A stretch of 64,000 bases of DNA from Pteria penguin (GCA_035048485.1 CM068585.1:57012198-57076197), one strand, 5' to 3'; numbered from the stretch's first letter, positions 46,501 to 49,559 are shown. The notes: a model not told the origin generated them from the sequence alone. Translations and numbers: made by a program.

Positions 46501-46979
46501 TGGTTTTTACTCTCTTCGAAGGATAAATCGGGTAAAAAAAATCCGAAGCCACAAATAATTTTGAACCCGGTCACTAAATGTGAATCTAGTGAAGAATCCA
46601 CGTGACTGCAGTGCTAACAACATTAGTCCCTTGCTGTTTAAAAGTTAGACAATTACATTACGATACTCTGTGGAAGTAACGAGTGTTATATGACTCTGCT
46701 AACAGCACTGTATCACAATAGACATCCATGAACCCCTGAAGATCAGAGGTGAGATAACGGGAGGAGTGTGGTTATAGACTGTATGAGGCACTTGTACTTA
46801 AATGATTACAAAGTTTATGTATAAATGACTACAAAGATACTTTATGTATAAATGACTACAAAGATGCTTTATCTACTTCTTGTGACTACTAATCTTTTAC
46901 TCTCTTCCAGGATACATACAAATTGTGTTACGAAGTCATCAATCATCACCTGACGTCAGAAAGCATATATTTCAATTAG
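3594..46979 (+). CDS. Receptor-type protein tyrosine phosphatase, FTP-EGF-TM-PTP-PTP, 22-exon gene model
   Basis: Joined exons: 3594-3657, 3993-4223, 10218-10475, 15405-15974, 20272-20377, 21561-21625, 22186-22436, 29028-29115, 33226-33296, 34629-34665, 35230-35327, 39177-39305, 40035-40180, 40442-40577, 40870-41019, 41387-41486, 42688-42761, 44453-44584, 44697-44816, 45487-45635, 45772-45907, 46911-46979. Every intron is GT-AG and every phase matches, giving 1059 residues. Order: signal peptide (1-20), fucolectin-like domain (about 24-182), EGF-like block with 34 Cys (185-374), TM helix (about 384-405), juxtamembrane (406-508), PTP D1 (about 510-765; WPD Asp673, Cys704, Arg710), PTP-like D2 (about 770-1050). 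D1 should dephosphorylate phosphotyrosine on the cytoplasmic side of the plasma membrane; D2 lacks the catalytic set. The ectodomain suggests glycan or protein sensing, but the ligand is unknown. The model is read from sequence and lacks transcript support; untranslated exons and the promoter were not found. Confidence 0.88.
3993..4223 (+). CDS. RPTP exon 2: first half of fucolectin-like (FTP) domain
   Basis: Translation opens with NVALNKPAYQSS and continues through GASRAVDGDRS, NSCSHTD and AWWQVNL, which are hallmark blocks of the eel fucolectin/tachylectin-4/pentraxin-1 (FTP) fold, a relative of F5/8C domains. The acceptor is TTTTACAG and the donor GTAAGA at 4224; both ends are phase 1. The canonical F-type lectin sugar motif (His, 26-residue spacing, Arg-x-Asp, then Arg/Lys) is not intact: the only nearby His is in SHTD, 30 residues before the Arg of YRD. 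Confidence 0.9.
4224..5154 (+). other. Start of intron 2, no recognised feature
   Basis: AT-rich intronic DNA between exon 2 and a SINE. I see no conserved ORF or repeat family, only a poly-T run near 4400 and short TA repeats near 4500. Confidence 0.5.
5155..5428 (-). mobile_element. tRNA-derived SINE, full length
   Basis: On the minus strand it begins GAAGCCGGCGTGGCCTAGTG (A box) and carries GGGGTTCGAGTCCCGC (B box), followed by a body ending in GTTTTACG...AATCAATCAAT. Similar copies lie at 21007, 28675, 37965 and 59739. It sits in intron 2. Confidence 0.88.
5434..5875 (+). mobile_element. Penelope-like family 1, copy b, left part
   Basis: Contains MYWLPKLHKIPNKSRF and then a frameshifted stretch homologous to the N-terminal reverse transcriptase of copy a. 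Homology breaks near 5800 where the 33-bp array begins to intrude, and resumes at about 9825. A 70-bp piece (5805-5875) is also related to 9888-9960, so the junction involves a partial duplication. Confidence 0.75.
5905..9135. repeat. 33-bp minisatellite, about 98 copies
   Basis: Tandem units around CGCTTACAATACATCAAAAT followed by ACACACCACAAAA. Unit length is 33 bp, so all frames stay open over long stretches on both strands and encode 11-residue repeats (HQNTHHKTLTI or CKRFVVCILMY). Units differ by scattered substitutions and some are shortened, for example at 6186 and 7074. The array lies in intron 2 within a Penelope copy. Confidence 0.95.
9147..9655 (-). mobile_element. Penelope family 1, 3'-end fragment inserted in minisatellite
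   Basis: Reverse-oriented 3' region: GGTTACGATACCGAC, GGTTAACTGATTTACGGGC, AATCAAAGGACACACATTT and the CAGATGGGATGAGG block, matching 12734-13230. Minisatellite units lie on both sides (to 9135 and from 9659), so it appears to have inserted into the array. Confidence 0.8.
9659..9800. repeat. 33-bp minisatellite, displaced tail
   Basis: About four degenerate units of the array that ends at 9135, separated from it by the Penelope fragment. Confidence 0.85.
9815..10095 (+). mobile_element. Penelope family 1, copy b, right part
   Basis: Resumes homology with copy a (near its base 160) at ATCATATTATTATATACTG and continues through CTTCCACATGATTTGATTAC and the AACAGAGAATCTAAACAT segment. It is frameshifted and ends about 120 bp before exon 3. 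Confidence 0.75.
10218..10475 (+). CDS. RPTP exon 3: second half of fucolectin-like domain
   Basis: Reads on from exon 2 as EGSISSAARLAGFSIYISD, then WWNGIRCYHD, GQYVTIYNDR and LELCEVEI at the C-terminal end. These are the characteristic C-terminal blocks of FTP domains (xGFxIYISDT, CYHD, GQYVTIYN, LELCEVEV). The acceptor is TTTACAG (10217) and the donor GTAAGT (10476). Phase is 1 at both ends, so the two FTP exons form a symmetric 1-1 cassette. Confidence 0.92.
10476..11689 (+). other. Start of intron 3, no recognised feature
   Basis: AT-rich intronic sequence with only short ORFs and no repeat family I can name. Confidence 0.45.
11690..11812 (-). mobile_element. Penelope family 1, 3'-end fragment
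   Basis: Degenerate match to the family 1 tail: GTAACGGGCCCACTTTCCCC, ACTCACCACAAGGCAACA and a final CTCAACAGGTTA. Confidence 0.6.
11905..12030 (+). mobile_element. tRNA-derived SINE fragment
   Basis: Starts with a tRNA-like head, with CTCGTATGCCCTAGTGCATA as A-box region and GGTTCAACTCC as B box, followed by GGTGTTCTGTCTTTCGG. The body and tail are missing or unrecognisable. Confidence 0.6.
12031..12617 (+). other. Intron 3, AT-rich, nothing recognised
   Basis: Contains a poly-T run near 12570; no ORF or repeat family identified. Confidence 0.4.
12618..12733 (-). mobile_element. Penelope family 2, 3' tail
   Basis: Matches 14525-14640 and the reverse complement of 37165-37287: TGTAAAGATGATGAATAAAT, CAAAATCAGTGAAAATGAAA. 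A family 1 3' end abuts it at 12734, which suggests nested insertion. Confidence 0.75.
12734..13372 (-). mobile_element. Penelope family 1, 3' region
   Basis: Reverse complement of copy a 1180-1770, including GAAAGAAAAAAGAGGAGTTA at the terminus, the GGTTAACCGG...CCCACC segment and the GACTAACAGTCAGAGGGGAC segment. It precedes another terminus of the same family at 13373, giving a tandem arrangement of 3' ends. Confidence 0.85.
13373..14325 (-). mobile_element. Penelope-like family 1, copy c
   Basis: Minus strand. From 14325 down: KALDFLMNNMFVQFDGKIY, GIPMGTNCAP (motif B), RYLDDILVIDNP (intact YLDD motif C), then a frame change and the C-terminal part (DFHKRNLQIT, LRKTFGKFF, GDLVYKLRK) to about 13570. 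Between 13555 and 13373 a shortened 3' terminus is joined directly to the coding part. The N-terminal half of the reverse transcriptase is absent. Confidence 0.85.
14326..14930 (-). mobile_element. Penelope family 2, 3' end (two pieces)
   Basis: Two overlapping tail copies, 14326-14430 and 14510-14930. The second ends with the reverse complement of the RT C-terminus (SLSRLLNDIL) near 14860-14930 and contains GATCAGGTGCCCGGGGAGAG. It matches 36900-37287 on the opposite strand. The first piece is fused to the truncated family 1 copy c. Confidence 0.8.
15155..15222 (+). mobile_element. Penelope family 1, 3' terminus
   Basis: GTATGGCTCCATGGTGATTT followed by ACCAGTAACTCCTCTTTTTT, the same terminus seen at 1700-1760. 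It lies 180 bp before the exon 4 acceptor. Confidence 0.7.
15405..15974 (+). CDS. RPTP exon 4: EGF-like cysteine-rich block
   Basis: A single 570-bp exon encodes 190 residues with 34 cysteines. EGF-like units of the multiple-EGF/scavenger-receptor type recur, including CHGDGSC, GFYGRICNKSC and GYYGANCNKTC. No transmembrane or catalytic motif is present. The acceptor is TTTCCAG and the donor GTGAGT at 15975, phase 1 on both sides. The block probably forms a stalk or protein-binding module between the lectin-like domain and the membrane. Confidence 0.92.
15975..16599 (+). other. Start of intron 4
   Basis: Mostly unrecognised AT-rich sequence. 16195-16325 resembles a family 2 Penelope tail (ATTGATTTTGTATGCCCTTC). 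Confidence 0.4.
16600..16795 (-). repeat. Dispersed repeat R2
   Basis: Shares TGTCACATGACTATGGCACT, CAGAGGTGAGACCAGGTG and CCCTTAAATACAGACGAAAC with 42955-43145 and parts of 43285-43370 and 46665-46770. Its core (GAGACCAGGTG...GCGTCTCCT...TTAGCGACAT) resembles the Penelope family 2 tail, so it may be the 3' end of a third Penelope subfamily. Orientation is inferred from that. Confidence 0.6.
16796..17239 (+). other. Intron 4, unresolved
   Basis: Two short related segments (near 16855 and 17065: ATTCTT...ATAAAACGAACTGA) suggest an old internal duplication. No coding assignment is possible. Confidence 0.35.
17240..18125 (+). mobile_element. Penelope-like family 2, copy a
   Basis: The C-terminal half of an RT reads without interruption to the stop at 17769: NNSVFKDHLNIMHPTELEIK, SLYDKRDDFNF, FPFLSSNIPSSLAYGVF and LRKFYGRYRDL. 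The catalytic YIDD is YIGD here, a likely inactivating change. A 3' region follows (GACGCTTAATCCTCCAGGGC ACCTGGCC). The copy starts inside the RT and has no nuclease. Confidence 0.85.
18160..19740 (-). mobile_element. Penelope-like family 2, copy b
   Basis: Minus strand, convergent with copy a. Fragments in order: a frameshifted N-terminal part near 19470-19705, QMWILKNSKELLENLKSP and SFDFSTLYSTIPHQKL (motif A), LIDSIFMVFG, QQIIGIPMGSNC (motif B), RYIDDVLSINNP (motif C intact) and SSPAYGVFISQLIRY. A 3' tail with CCGGGGAGAGTAAGCGTCTC lies at 18270-18310. Frameshifts break it near 18640, 19130 and 19450. Confidence 0.85.
19741..20271 (+). other. End of intron 4
   Basis: AT-rich. A 28-bp stretch at 19949-19976 (GAGTGAGTCAGGAGTACCAG) resembles the start of TM exon 5; otherwise nothing is recognised. 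Confidence 0.4.
20272..20377 (+). CDS. RPTP exon 5: transmembrane helix
   Basis: Starts phase 1 after TTATGTAG and ends phase 2 at GTAAGT. It encodes a short polar lead (QIQSDSGVP), then a hydrophobic stretch including GGGIGTIVAVVLIIIVVV (about residues 388-405) and the stop-transfer sequence RILRR. This orientation puts the FTP/EGF part outside the cell and the phosphatase part inside. Confidence 0.9.
20378..21006 (+). other. Start of intron 5
   Basis: No recognised repeat or coding segment. Confidence 0.4.
21007..21270 (+). mobile_element. tRNA-derived SINE, full length
   Basis: Plus-strand copy of the element at 5155: head AAGCCAGTGTGACCTAGCGG, B-box region CAGGGCTCGACACTCC, body CTTCGGTTGGGTCCGTTGC, and an AATCAATCAATGA end. 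It lies in intron 5, about 290 bp before exon 6. Confidence 0.85.
21561..21625 (+). CDS. RPTP exon 6: juxtamembrane
   Basis: A 65-bp exon (phase 2 in, phase 1 out) bounded by TTTGCAG and GTATGT. It encodes a polar cytoplasmic segment, WKEGNENKTSYSNTSY, rich in Asn/Ser/Thr with a YSN motif at Tyr421. It is supported by frame continuity on both sides rather than by domain homology. Confidence 0.75.
21658..21912 (+). repeat. Poly-A tracts in intron 6
   Basis: Two A-rich tracts (about 21658-21724 and 21878-21910) and a CA-rich run just after. They account for the false charged and hydrophobic ORFs there. Confidence 0.85.
22186..22436 (+). CDS. RPTP exon 7: juxtamembrane and start of PTP D1
   Basis: A 251-bp exon bounded by TATTCCAG and GTAAGA. 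The first part is low-complexity polar sequence containing DYPN (Tyr475) and DYCN (Tyr482). The last part, LIKEFD, matches the helix that opens PTP domains before the KNR loop. It ends in phase 0. A run of ATGC repeats begins 12 bases into the following intron. Confidence 0.85.
22449..22470. repeat. ATGC microsatellite
   Basis: About five ATGC units starting 12 bases after the exon 7 donor. Confidence 0.9.
22490..22680 (-). mobile_element. Penelope family 1, 3'-end fragment
   Basis: GACATCTGACAAAGCTGTAT, ATTCGATTGTACTGCGGTTA and ACAGGTTTCTCAAGA match the fragment at 9147-9460. It abuts the plus-strand copy d at 22681. Confidence 0.75.
22681..24207 (+). mobile_element. Penelope-like family 1, copy d (left of CACTA insertion)
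   Basis: The best family 1 copy: MYWLTKLHKSPYKSRF, a frameshift near 22830-23000, FDFSTLY near 22990, KALDFLMNNIFVQFDGKIY, IPMGTNSAP (motif B Cys to Ser), RYLDDILVIDNP (intact), a stop at 23474, then the C-terminal part to about 23900 and the 3' region. It is interrupted at 24208 and continues at 28174. Confidence 0.88.
24205..24207. other. Target-site duplication, left (TCT)
   Basis: TCT precedes CACTA and is repeated at 28174-28176. The uninterrupted family 1 sequence at 1570-1585 (GATTGTTCTGCTG) has it once. Confidence 0.85.
24208..24536 (+). repeat. Left terminal inverted repeat
   Basis: Contains CACTACTGGGTCC, an array of about 20 CTGAAAAACWCTG-type words, then the GC-rich CGGCCGTGCGATCGCGGCC and GTACTTCTATACGGTCCC. 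It matches the right repeat with few differences. Confidence 0.92.
24960..25170. repeat. TTTA tetranucleotide repeats inside the CACTA element
   Basis: A run of TTTA from about 24978 to 25028 and broken runs to 25170, separated by a short stretch that includes CGGCCAGCGGCC. Confidence 0.9.
26523..26860. repeat. Direct tandem duplication, two units of about 165 bp
   Basis: GAGCGCCCTTGTATTCGCCA, CATGACCCTTACTGGATACA and GGCGGATCTAGAAATTTTTG occur twice (from 26528 and from 26704). Each unit ends in a poly-G run of varying length. Confidence 0.88.
27837..28173 (-). repeat. Right terminal inverted repeat
   Basis: Reverse complement of 24208-24536: AGGGCTTATAGAAGGGACC, GGCCGCGATCGCACGGCCGG, TTTTTCAGAGTTTTTCAG words, then GGACCCAGTAGTG. 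Confidence 0.92.
28174..28380 (+). mobile_element. Penelope family 1, copy d, 3' continuation
   Basis: TCTGCTAATACGGTGAGTGG, GTAAACCGGTTAACCACACA and CTCCATGGTGACTTCTTCC continue the sequence broken at 24207. Confidence 0.9.
28400..28590 (-). mobile_element. Penelope RT C-terminal fragment
   Basis: Reverse-strand match to 13560-13690 in the C-terminal RT region (CTAGATCACCGTGAATATTT, GAATGGCATATTCTGCTGGA), diverged enough to be another subfamily. A related scrap, GATGTCGAAGGCGTTTAATT, is at 38725-38775. Confidence 0.65.
28675..28936 (-). mobile_element. tRNA-derived SINE
   Basis: Same family as 5155. The minus-strand head is GTCGCCATGGCCTAGTAG with B box GGATTCGATTCCC, and the left end is ATTGATTGATTTTTGTTTTA. 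It lies 90 bp upstream of exon 8. Confidence 0.87.
29028..29115 (+). CDS. RPTP exon 8: PTP D1 phosphotyrosine-recognition loop
   Basis: Encodes SIPYGELYPATAGRM followed by KDKNRFKTTFP and one base of the next Tyr codon. KNRF is the substrate-recognition loop, usually KNRY in active PTPs. The Tyr-to-Phe change keeps an aromatic side chain for stacking. The acceptor is ATTACAG and the donor GTGAGT. Confidence 0.92.
29116..30755 (+). other. Intron 8, first part
   Basis: AT-rich. 29280-29360 shows a weak Penelope 3' trace (GTATTCGATTGTAGT). 29369-29470 resembles 56332-56420 (AGGGAGGCC...AAAAACACA...GCTTTTAG), a minor dispersed repeat. Nothing else is recognised. Confidence 0.4.
30756..30919. mobile_element. 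Short inverted-repeat element (MITE-like)
   Basis: Begins CAGTGGCGGAT and ends with the near inverse ATTCGCCACTG, about 164 bp apart, with C- and T-runs between. CAGNGGCGGAT-type ends are common in hAT-related MITEs. I could not find a clean 8-bp target duplication, so the class is tentative. Confidence 0.55.
30920..32279 (+). other. Intron 8, middle part
   Basis: A C-run near 31040; otherwise unrecognised AT-rich DNA without a supported exon. Confidence 0.4.
32280..32405 (-). mobile_element. Penelope family 1, 3'-end fragment
   Basis: GGTTAGTTAACCGGTGTACG, AAATCAAAGAACAAACATTT and GACAAGGATCAACAGGTT match the family 1 tail in degenerate form. Confidence 0.6.
32455..32700 (+). repeat. Dispersed repeat with TGTCTGTC tract
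   Basis: CCTGTCTGTCTGTCCGTTTG followed by GCCATAACTTCTGGACCGTG and AGAGACTTCATATATGACAA. The composition is typical of a common invertebrate dispersed repeat and partly resembles 56520-56640. It contains a spurious 90-codon ORF. Confidence 0.5.
32772..33160 (+). repeat. Dispersed repeat R1, copy a (one unit plus start of another)
   Basis: Starts AAATAAATATAGAACGTATA and includes GATGCGCATTTCGACAACTT, TCTCTTCAGTGATGCTCGTG, GGACAGAGCTATTATGCATG and CAGTGACACCGGCCC. A second unit begins at 33131 (ATAAATATAGAACATATATA), about 358 bp on, and is cut off. Copies lie at 41560, 47165, 55788 and 63932. Confidence 0.8.
33226..33296 (+). CDS. RPTP exon 9: PTP D1
   Basis: Encodes (Y)DKTRIILTQ then SSDYINANYIH, the conserved YINANYI block. 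I place the acceptor at CTACCTCAG (33225) because it gives FPYDKTRIIL, the normal spacing for this part of the fold. An in-frame alternative at TTTCAAAG (33189) would add 12 residues. The donor is GTGAGT, phase 0. Confidence 0.85.
33297..34628 (+). other. Intron 9
   Basis: AT-rich, no recognised element. Confidence 0.45.
34629..34665 (+). CDS. RPTP exon 10: PTP D1 micro-exon
   Basis: A 37-bp exon encoding GREKEKKYIATQ plus the first base of Gly. It supplies the ATQGP segment with exon 11. The acceptor is ATTATAG and the donor GTATGA, phase 1 out. It is short, but both the frame and the motif require it. Confidence 0.88.
34666..35229 (+). other. Intron 10
   Basis: AT-rich, no recognised element. 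Confidence 0.45.
35230..35327 (+). CDS. RPTP exon 11: PTP D1
   Basis: Encodes GPLKNTRVDFWTMVWE then IGKIVMLTGVIESG, matching the conserved QGPxxxTxxDFWxMVWE...IVMLT core of PTP domains. The acceptor is ATTTAAAAG and the donor GTAAGT, ending in phase 0. Confidence 0.95.
35585..37288 (+). mobile_element. Penelope-like family 2, copy c (most complete)
   Basis: Begins with a 109-bp tandem duplication (35585 and 35694). The main frame runs through YCIPKMHKNPYKQRFIAGSS, SFDFSTLYTTIPHQK (motif A) and QQIVGISTGTDCAPLLAD (motif B) to a stop at 36435. A frame change follows, then YRYIDDLLSINN (motif C intact) and the C-terminus LRKFYGRYETL to TGA at 36962. No GIY-YIG nuclease follows. The 3' region holds CTCCCCGGGCACCTGATCTC and ends ATCCATCATCTTTACAT. 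It fills much of intron 11. Confidence 0.92.
37289..37964 (+). other. Intron 11, unresolved
   Basis: A SINE-tail-like piece at 37405-37465 (GGTGACGTTAAACCCCGATT) and a CA/CG run near 37560. The rest is unrecognised. Confidence 0.4.
37965..38112 (-). mobile_element. tRNA-derived SINE, truncated
   Basis: Left (3') part only: expanded ATTG repeats (37969-37993), TATTACGTCACTCCACGATT and TTGAGGGATCTTTGACGTGC. The tRNA-like head is replaced by the minisatellite that starts at about 38113. Confidence 0.8.
38113..38640. repeat. 33-bp minisatellite, about 16 copies
   Basis: Units of ACATCTCTTCTCCTCGACAT plus GCGACATAAAGAG. The 33-bp period keeps frames open on both strands (RHKETSLLLDM or CRMSRRRDVSL repeats). 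It lies in intron 11 at the broken end of a SINE. Confidence 0.95.
38641..39176 (+). other. End of intron 11
   Basis: A Penelope scrap at 38725-38775 and otherwise unrecognised sequence. Confidence 0.4.
39177..39305 (+). CDS. RPTP exon 12: PTP D1 E-loop region
   Basis: Forty-three codons beginning NKCKKYWPD, the conserved KCxxYWP block, followed by SIIDERTCSYYTQREIKL strands. The acceptor is TCTTGTAG; the donor GTTATT is weak. Phase 0 on both sides. Confidence 0.93.
39306..40034 (+). other. Intron 12
   Basis: No recognised element. Confidence 0.45.
40035..40180 (+). CDS. RPTP exon 13: PTP D1 WPD loop
   Basis: Encodes IHHFHFTAWPDHDV (general-acid Asp673) and ends with GPLLVHC plus AG, so catalytic Cys704 lies at the exon edge. 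The acceptor is AAATGCAG and the donor GTAAAT, phase 2 out. The WPD aspartate is intact, as expected for an active phosphatase. Confidence 0.96.
40442..40577 (+). CDS. RPTP exon 14: PTP D1 P-loop
   Basis: Completes the signature HCSAGIGRTG with exon 13 (Cys704, Arg710) and continues TYIGLDDL and MRDCRMNMVQKP, where Gln is the Q-loop residue. The acceptor is GGTATAG. The donor is placed at GTATTT after CCG (40577), because reading on gives a stop at 40620 and loses the SQYVLLHEA helix supplied by exon 15. Confidence 0.95.
40870..41019 (+). CDS. RPTP exon 15: end of D1, linker to D2
   Basis: Fifty codons: SQYVLLHEAILEELQLPH is the last helix of D1, followed by a linker with DFPAEW and a start of D2 (IRKEFE). 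The acceptor is TGATTTCAG; the donor GTTTAA is weak. Phase 0 on both ends. Confidence 0.92.
41387..41486 (+). CDS. RPTP exon 16: PTP D2 KNR loop
   Basis: Encodes RLNGMKRTYTKEDFS then KQKNRSQASLP plus one base. The donor is placed at CCGT|GTATGT because joining to exon 17 gives LPLDRYRPYL, the expected D2 continuation. Reading through to a later donor at 41530 would give an unrelated peptide. Confidence 0.9.
41560..42010 (-). repeat. Dispersed repeat R1, copy b (one unit plus part of the next)
   Basis: Minus-strand copy of 32772: GGGCCGGTGTCACTGCTGG, CATAGCTCTGTCCTTAGATT, GAGCATCACTAAAGAGACAT. A second partial unit at 41560-41640 carries GAGCATCACTGTAGAGGC again. It fills the first part of intron 16. 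Confidence 0.78.
42190..42545 (-). mobile_element. Penelope family 1, solo 3' end
   Basis: Starts GAAAGAAAAAAGAGGAGTTA and runs through GGTTAACCGGTTTACGGGCC to ATAAACACGTAAGTTATTG, closely matching 12734-13075. No RT part is attached. It ends about 140 bp before exon 17. Confidence 0.88.
42688..42761 (+). CDS. RPTP exon 17: PTP D2
   Basis: Encodes DRYRPYLTKYIKG then RTDYINAVVIP, the D2 equivalent of YINANYI. The acceptor is TTATCTAG (42687) and the donor GTAAGT. The intron before it is almost filled by the R1 repeat and a Penelope 3' end. Confidence 0.92.
42955..43370 (-). repeat. Dispersed repeat R2, two copies
   Basis: 42955-43145 matches 16600-16795 (ATGTCACATGACTATGGCAC, TTCAGAAGTGAGACCAGGTA, CCTTACAGACGAAACATATA). 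43285-43370 is a second partial copy (TGTCACATGGCTATGGCAAT). It lies in intron 17. Orientation is inferred from similarity to a Penelope tail. Confidence 0.65.
43441..43511. repeat. AC dinucleotide repeat
   Basis: About 35 uninterrupted AC units in intron 17; likely length-variable. Confidence 0.97.
43525..43665 (+). mobile_element. SINE body fragment
   Basis: CAGTATCCTTTCTTTCGGAC, GAGACAGTAAAACTGACGTC and CAGCTTCGGATGGGTATGTT correspond to the body of the SINE at 21007. The head and tail are missing. Confidence 0.6.
43858..44180 (-). mobile_element. Penelope family 1, 3'-end fragment
   Basis: ACAGAAAACATCTGTATGAC, TTACGATACCCCCTCAGGAT, AGCAGGTTTCTCAAAACG and CTAACAATCAGAGGGGACGA match the fragment at 9147-9640. 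The central GGTTAACCGG segment is deleted. Confidence 0.7.
44453..44584 (+). CDS. RPTP exon 18: PTP D2
   Basis: Forty-four codons: SASGFIVTQMPVKDTVIDFW then RLVHDQEITAIVHF, the typical FIVTQxPLxxTVxDFWRLV block of receptor PTP D2 domains. The acceptor is TTTGACAG and the donor GTACAT, phase 0. Confidence 0.94.
44697..44816 (+). CDS. RPTP exon 19: PTP D2
   Basis: Forty codons starting CEFYPE, the place of the YWP loop (here FYP), followed by an acidic stretch KYDEDVNEREVVL. The acceptor is TCTTCAG and the donor GTATTT. The YWP Trp is replaced, as expected in a degenerate domain. Confidence 0.88.
44817..45486 (+). other. Intron 19
   Basis: No recognised element. Confidence 0.45.
45487..45635 (+). 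CDS. RPTP exon 20: PTP D2 without WPD loop
   Basis: Encodes KLVSVRFGAGKLSTCIQLIK and ends GPCAVVS plus TG of the next Cys. The position of the WPD loop holds VRFGAGK, with no Trp-Pro-Asp. The acceptor ATTAAG has a poor pyrimidine tract. The donor is GTATGC, phase 2. Confidence 0.85.
45772..45907 (+). CDS. RPTP exon 21: degenerate PTP D2 P-loop
   Basis: With exon 20 reads VVSCDGTKSCDVFCA where an active PTP has VHCxxGxxRTGxFCA. The Cys is kept (Cys992) but His is Ser and the catalytic Arg is Cys998. The following helices (IFQIAHQLQIRRPEFF) are conserved. The acceptor is GTTTCAG and the donor GTAAGT. Confidence 0.9.
45908..46910 (+). other. Intron 21
   Basis: A short imperfect repeat of GTACGGGGTCTAGACCCTG at 46370-46450 and an R2-like piece at 46665-46770 (ATCAGAGGTGAGATAACGGG). 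Otherwise nothing is recognised. Confidence 0.45.
46911..46979 (+). CDS. RPTP exon 22: C-terminus and stop
   Basis: Twenty-two codons and TAG: DTYKLCYEVINHHL is the final D2 helix, followed by TSESIYFN. The acceptor is CTCTTCCAG. No AATAAA or ATTAAA is seen within 400 bp; the first AATAAA hexamers are at 47681 and 47783, so the 3' end is undefined. Confidence 0.88.
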   Translation, partial: DTYKLCYEVINHHLTSESIYFN

Positions 46980-47164
46980 AATAATTTAGTATGCAGATTT
47001 TCGTTTTTAAGAATTTATAACAATCTACATATATACTGGATGAGTTTTGTGTAATATTTATGCCTTCCTTGTACTTTATATATTCCTTACCTTTCATTAT
47101 CAGCCTGTTAACATATCTATGTTCTAAATATACAAATATATAACTTAAAAATTTATGTAAACCG

Positions 47165-47400
47165 GTTTAATCACTCTAAAACTAAGGAATATCTCCCTCA
47201 TGCATAGCTCTGTCCTTAGATAGATTCTTTGTTTCACTTTTCGGTCATTTTGGCTTCAACATTGCTCTTCAAATATTTATATATTATGAGAATTCCAATC
47301 ATTCGGCCACAAGCATCACTGAAGAGACAACTTGTCGAAATGCGCATATGGTGCACAAAATTAAAAGGTATATATGTTCTGTATTTATCATTACGAGTGC
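47165..47400 (-). repeat. Dispersed repeat R1, copy c
   Basis: Minus-strand single unit, 185 bp after the RPTP stop: CTCATGCATAGCTCTGTCC, GCATCACTGAAGAGACAACT, ATGCGCATATGGTGCACAAA. It may lie in the 3' UTR. Confidence 0.78.
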
Positions 47401-49555
47401 TCATCTTATAAATTTGAGAATAGTCCTTATTTTAATATCAGTGTAGGTATATTTAGATCATTAATGATTATGTACGTGAAAAATGATAGGATCTAACACC
47501 ATGTTCCGGAAGAAATTTCAATCCGAGTACCCATGTCTATTGATATCCATTTCCCTCTTTTCACTGTTTATACGTTATCAGTAGTCAAAGAAAGACAACT
47601 CCAATAATACAGACAGACTCAGATCTGTACTCTACGCAACGTCCCTCTTCATATTAATTTTTATTGACAAGTATAAACAGAATAAAGAAGATTTTATTTT
47701 ATAGTTAGCTTATTAAACAATAGTGAATATTTTTATAACTATTATCATGATGTACACACAAACCACGCCCACATGGTGAGATAATAAAATCTTTAGAAAT
47801 TGTTCTTTTGATTTAATCGTCATCTTTTCAAATCCATAAGTATAAAAATATAAAACTTTTTACATTTTTACACTCATATCAGAGGCCTATACTTTGGAAG
47901 TTCAAAACGTTTATAAAGGACACAAATTACTACTTTAACTGATAAGTACAATCAAACATAACAGAAGGACACAGTTTTTCACATTTTCAACTGCTTCAGA
48001 AAGTACTCGGTAACCCCGACACGTTTTGTTGTTTTCGATAAAATCAATCTAGAAATGGATGTCTGGGATCGTGCGATATAAGTAGCAGTTGGAAGCTGAC
48101 TTCGACAGAAACGAATGCGTTCAAAACTTCTGTATAAATCGTCAAAACGAAGCTAGAAGGGTGATTCAAGAGATCTTGCGTAGGATTCGATTCTATAATG
48201 AAATTATCTATGATTCATTGTCATCGATTTTTCTTTGTTTTGCTTTGAAGTGTTTTTAATTTTATTTGAAATATATTATCAACATATAACCTTAACAGTA
48301 TATCATATATTATATAAAGTATGTCATTCATATATTATACAATATATGAAGTACATCTAGTCATCATAAAAATATATTACAATATTTCAATGTATATCAC
48401 TTATATTTCCATACACATCATATTAACGTTTTTCAGCCATTTAAAGTATTTCATTTGTTTTTCTAATTCATATTTCAATAACTTAACTATATTTATTCCA
48501 GTCTTCTTGAAAATAATTACTTTAACTTTATAAATTTTGTAACATACAAAAGAGATTATATTGTTTAAACAGATAGCTTTGACATTAATTTCTTTGTAAA
48601 ATCCTCAAACTAATATATTCTATGTAATTTAAGAATTAAGACATTTACTTTTAACGTTCGAAACATAAGTTGATAATTTACAAACGTACAGTAACTTTTT
48701 GTTTTATTTTTTAAAGCATGGCCAATTTTAGCACAGAGAAGATACATATTTATTCCACTTGCTTATACTTATAATTTAATTCACCAATATGTTTTTTTTT
48801 TCATACATACATTCGATCTTAGCTCTATAAATAGTTTCCATTATCCTATTTTAAATATCACTTAAGACTATTTCATTCCATACAATGGTTTTTCAGACTA
48901 TTTATGAAAATATGGTAATAAAAATTCATTTCAACTAACTATTATCAATTGTTTATTATTTTCAAATATGATATTCACTGCTTATACATATTCTGTCTTT
49001 AGTATTCATAAATGTTATGTACAATGTCATAAATGTAACTTTCTGAAGATTTTCTCTTCTTTCCATAGTCTTTTTTTTTTCTTGTCAATTAGTATAGAAA
49101 CCAATAATGCCTTTGCAGTTTTAAAATGACAATGTGTTTATAAATATTATCAATTCCACTCTTTTTAACATAACAAATTAATGTATTTTTTAAACCCATC
49201 TTTTTTTCCTCTTTGTAAAATTATTACACTTCCGCTTACTATTCTGTTTAGTTTTACAACATTTTTTATCCAACTATTATCGTTAGTCTTTCTCTCAACC
49301 AAGACTTGGGCCTTTTGCTTTTCTTTCTGTGGTTTTTGTTGTTTTGATTGTTTAGTTTTATTGCATTCTTTTCTTTTTTATCAGACTCCTTTTTCGCAAT
49401 TATCCGGGTAATGTCTTTGAATTTTCTCATAATGAAATGATCATTATGTATCAGTTTTGTGCTTTATTTTCTGAATTTAGAAAAATAAATGTTTAAAAAT
49501 CAACAAAAGTTCTTTTTTCTTCAAACATTAAGATATAAAAAGGAATGTTTTTACC
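47401..49555 (+). other. 3' flank, very AT-rich
   Basis: No ORF with recognisable domains and no repeat family identified. AATAAA at 47681 and 47783 are possible polyadenylation signals of the RPTP gene, unproven. Confidence 0.4.
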
Positions 49556-49559
49556 ATTT

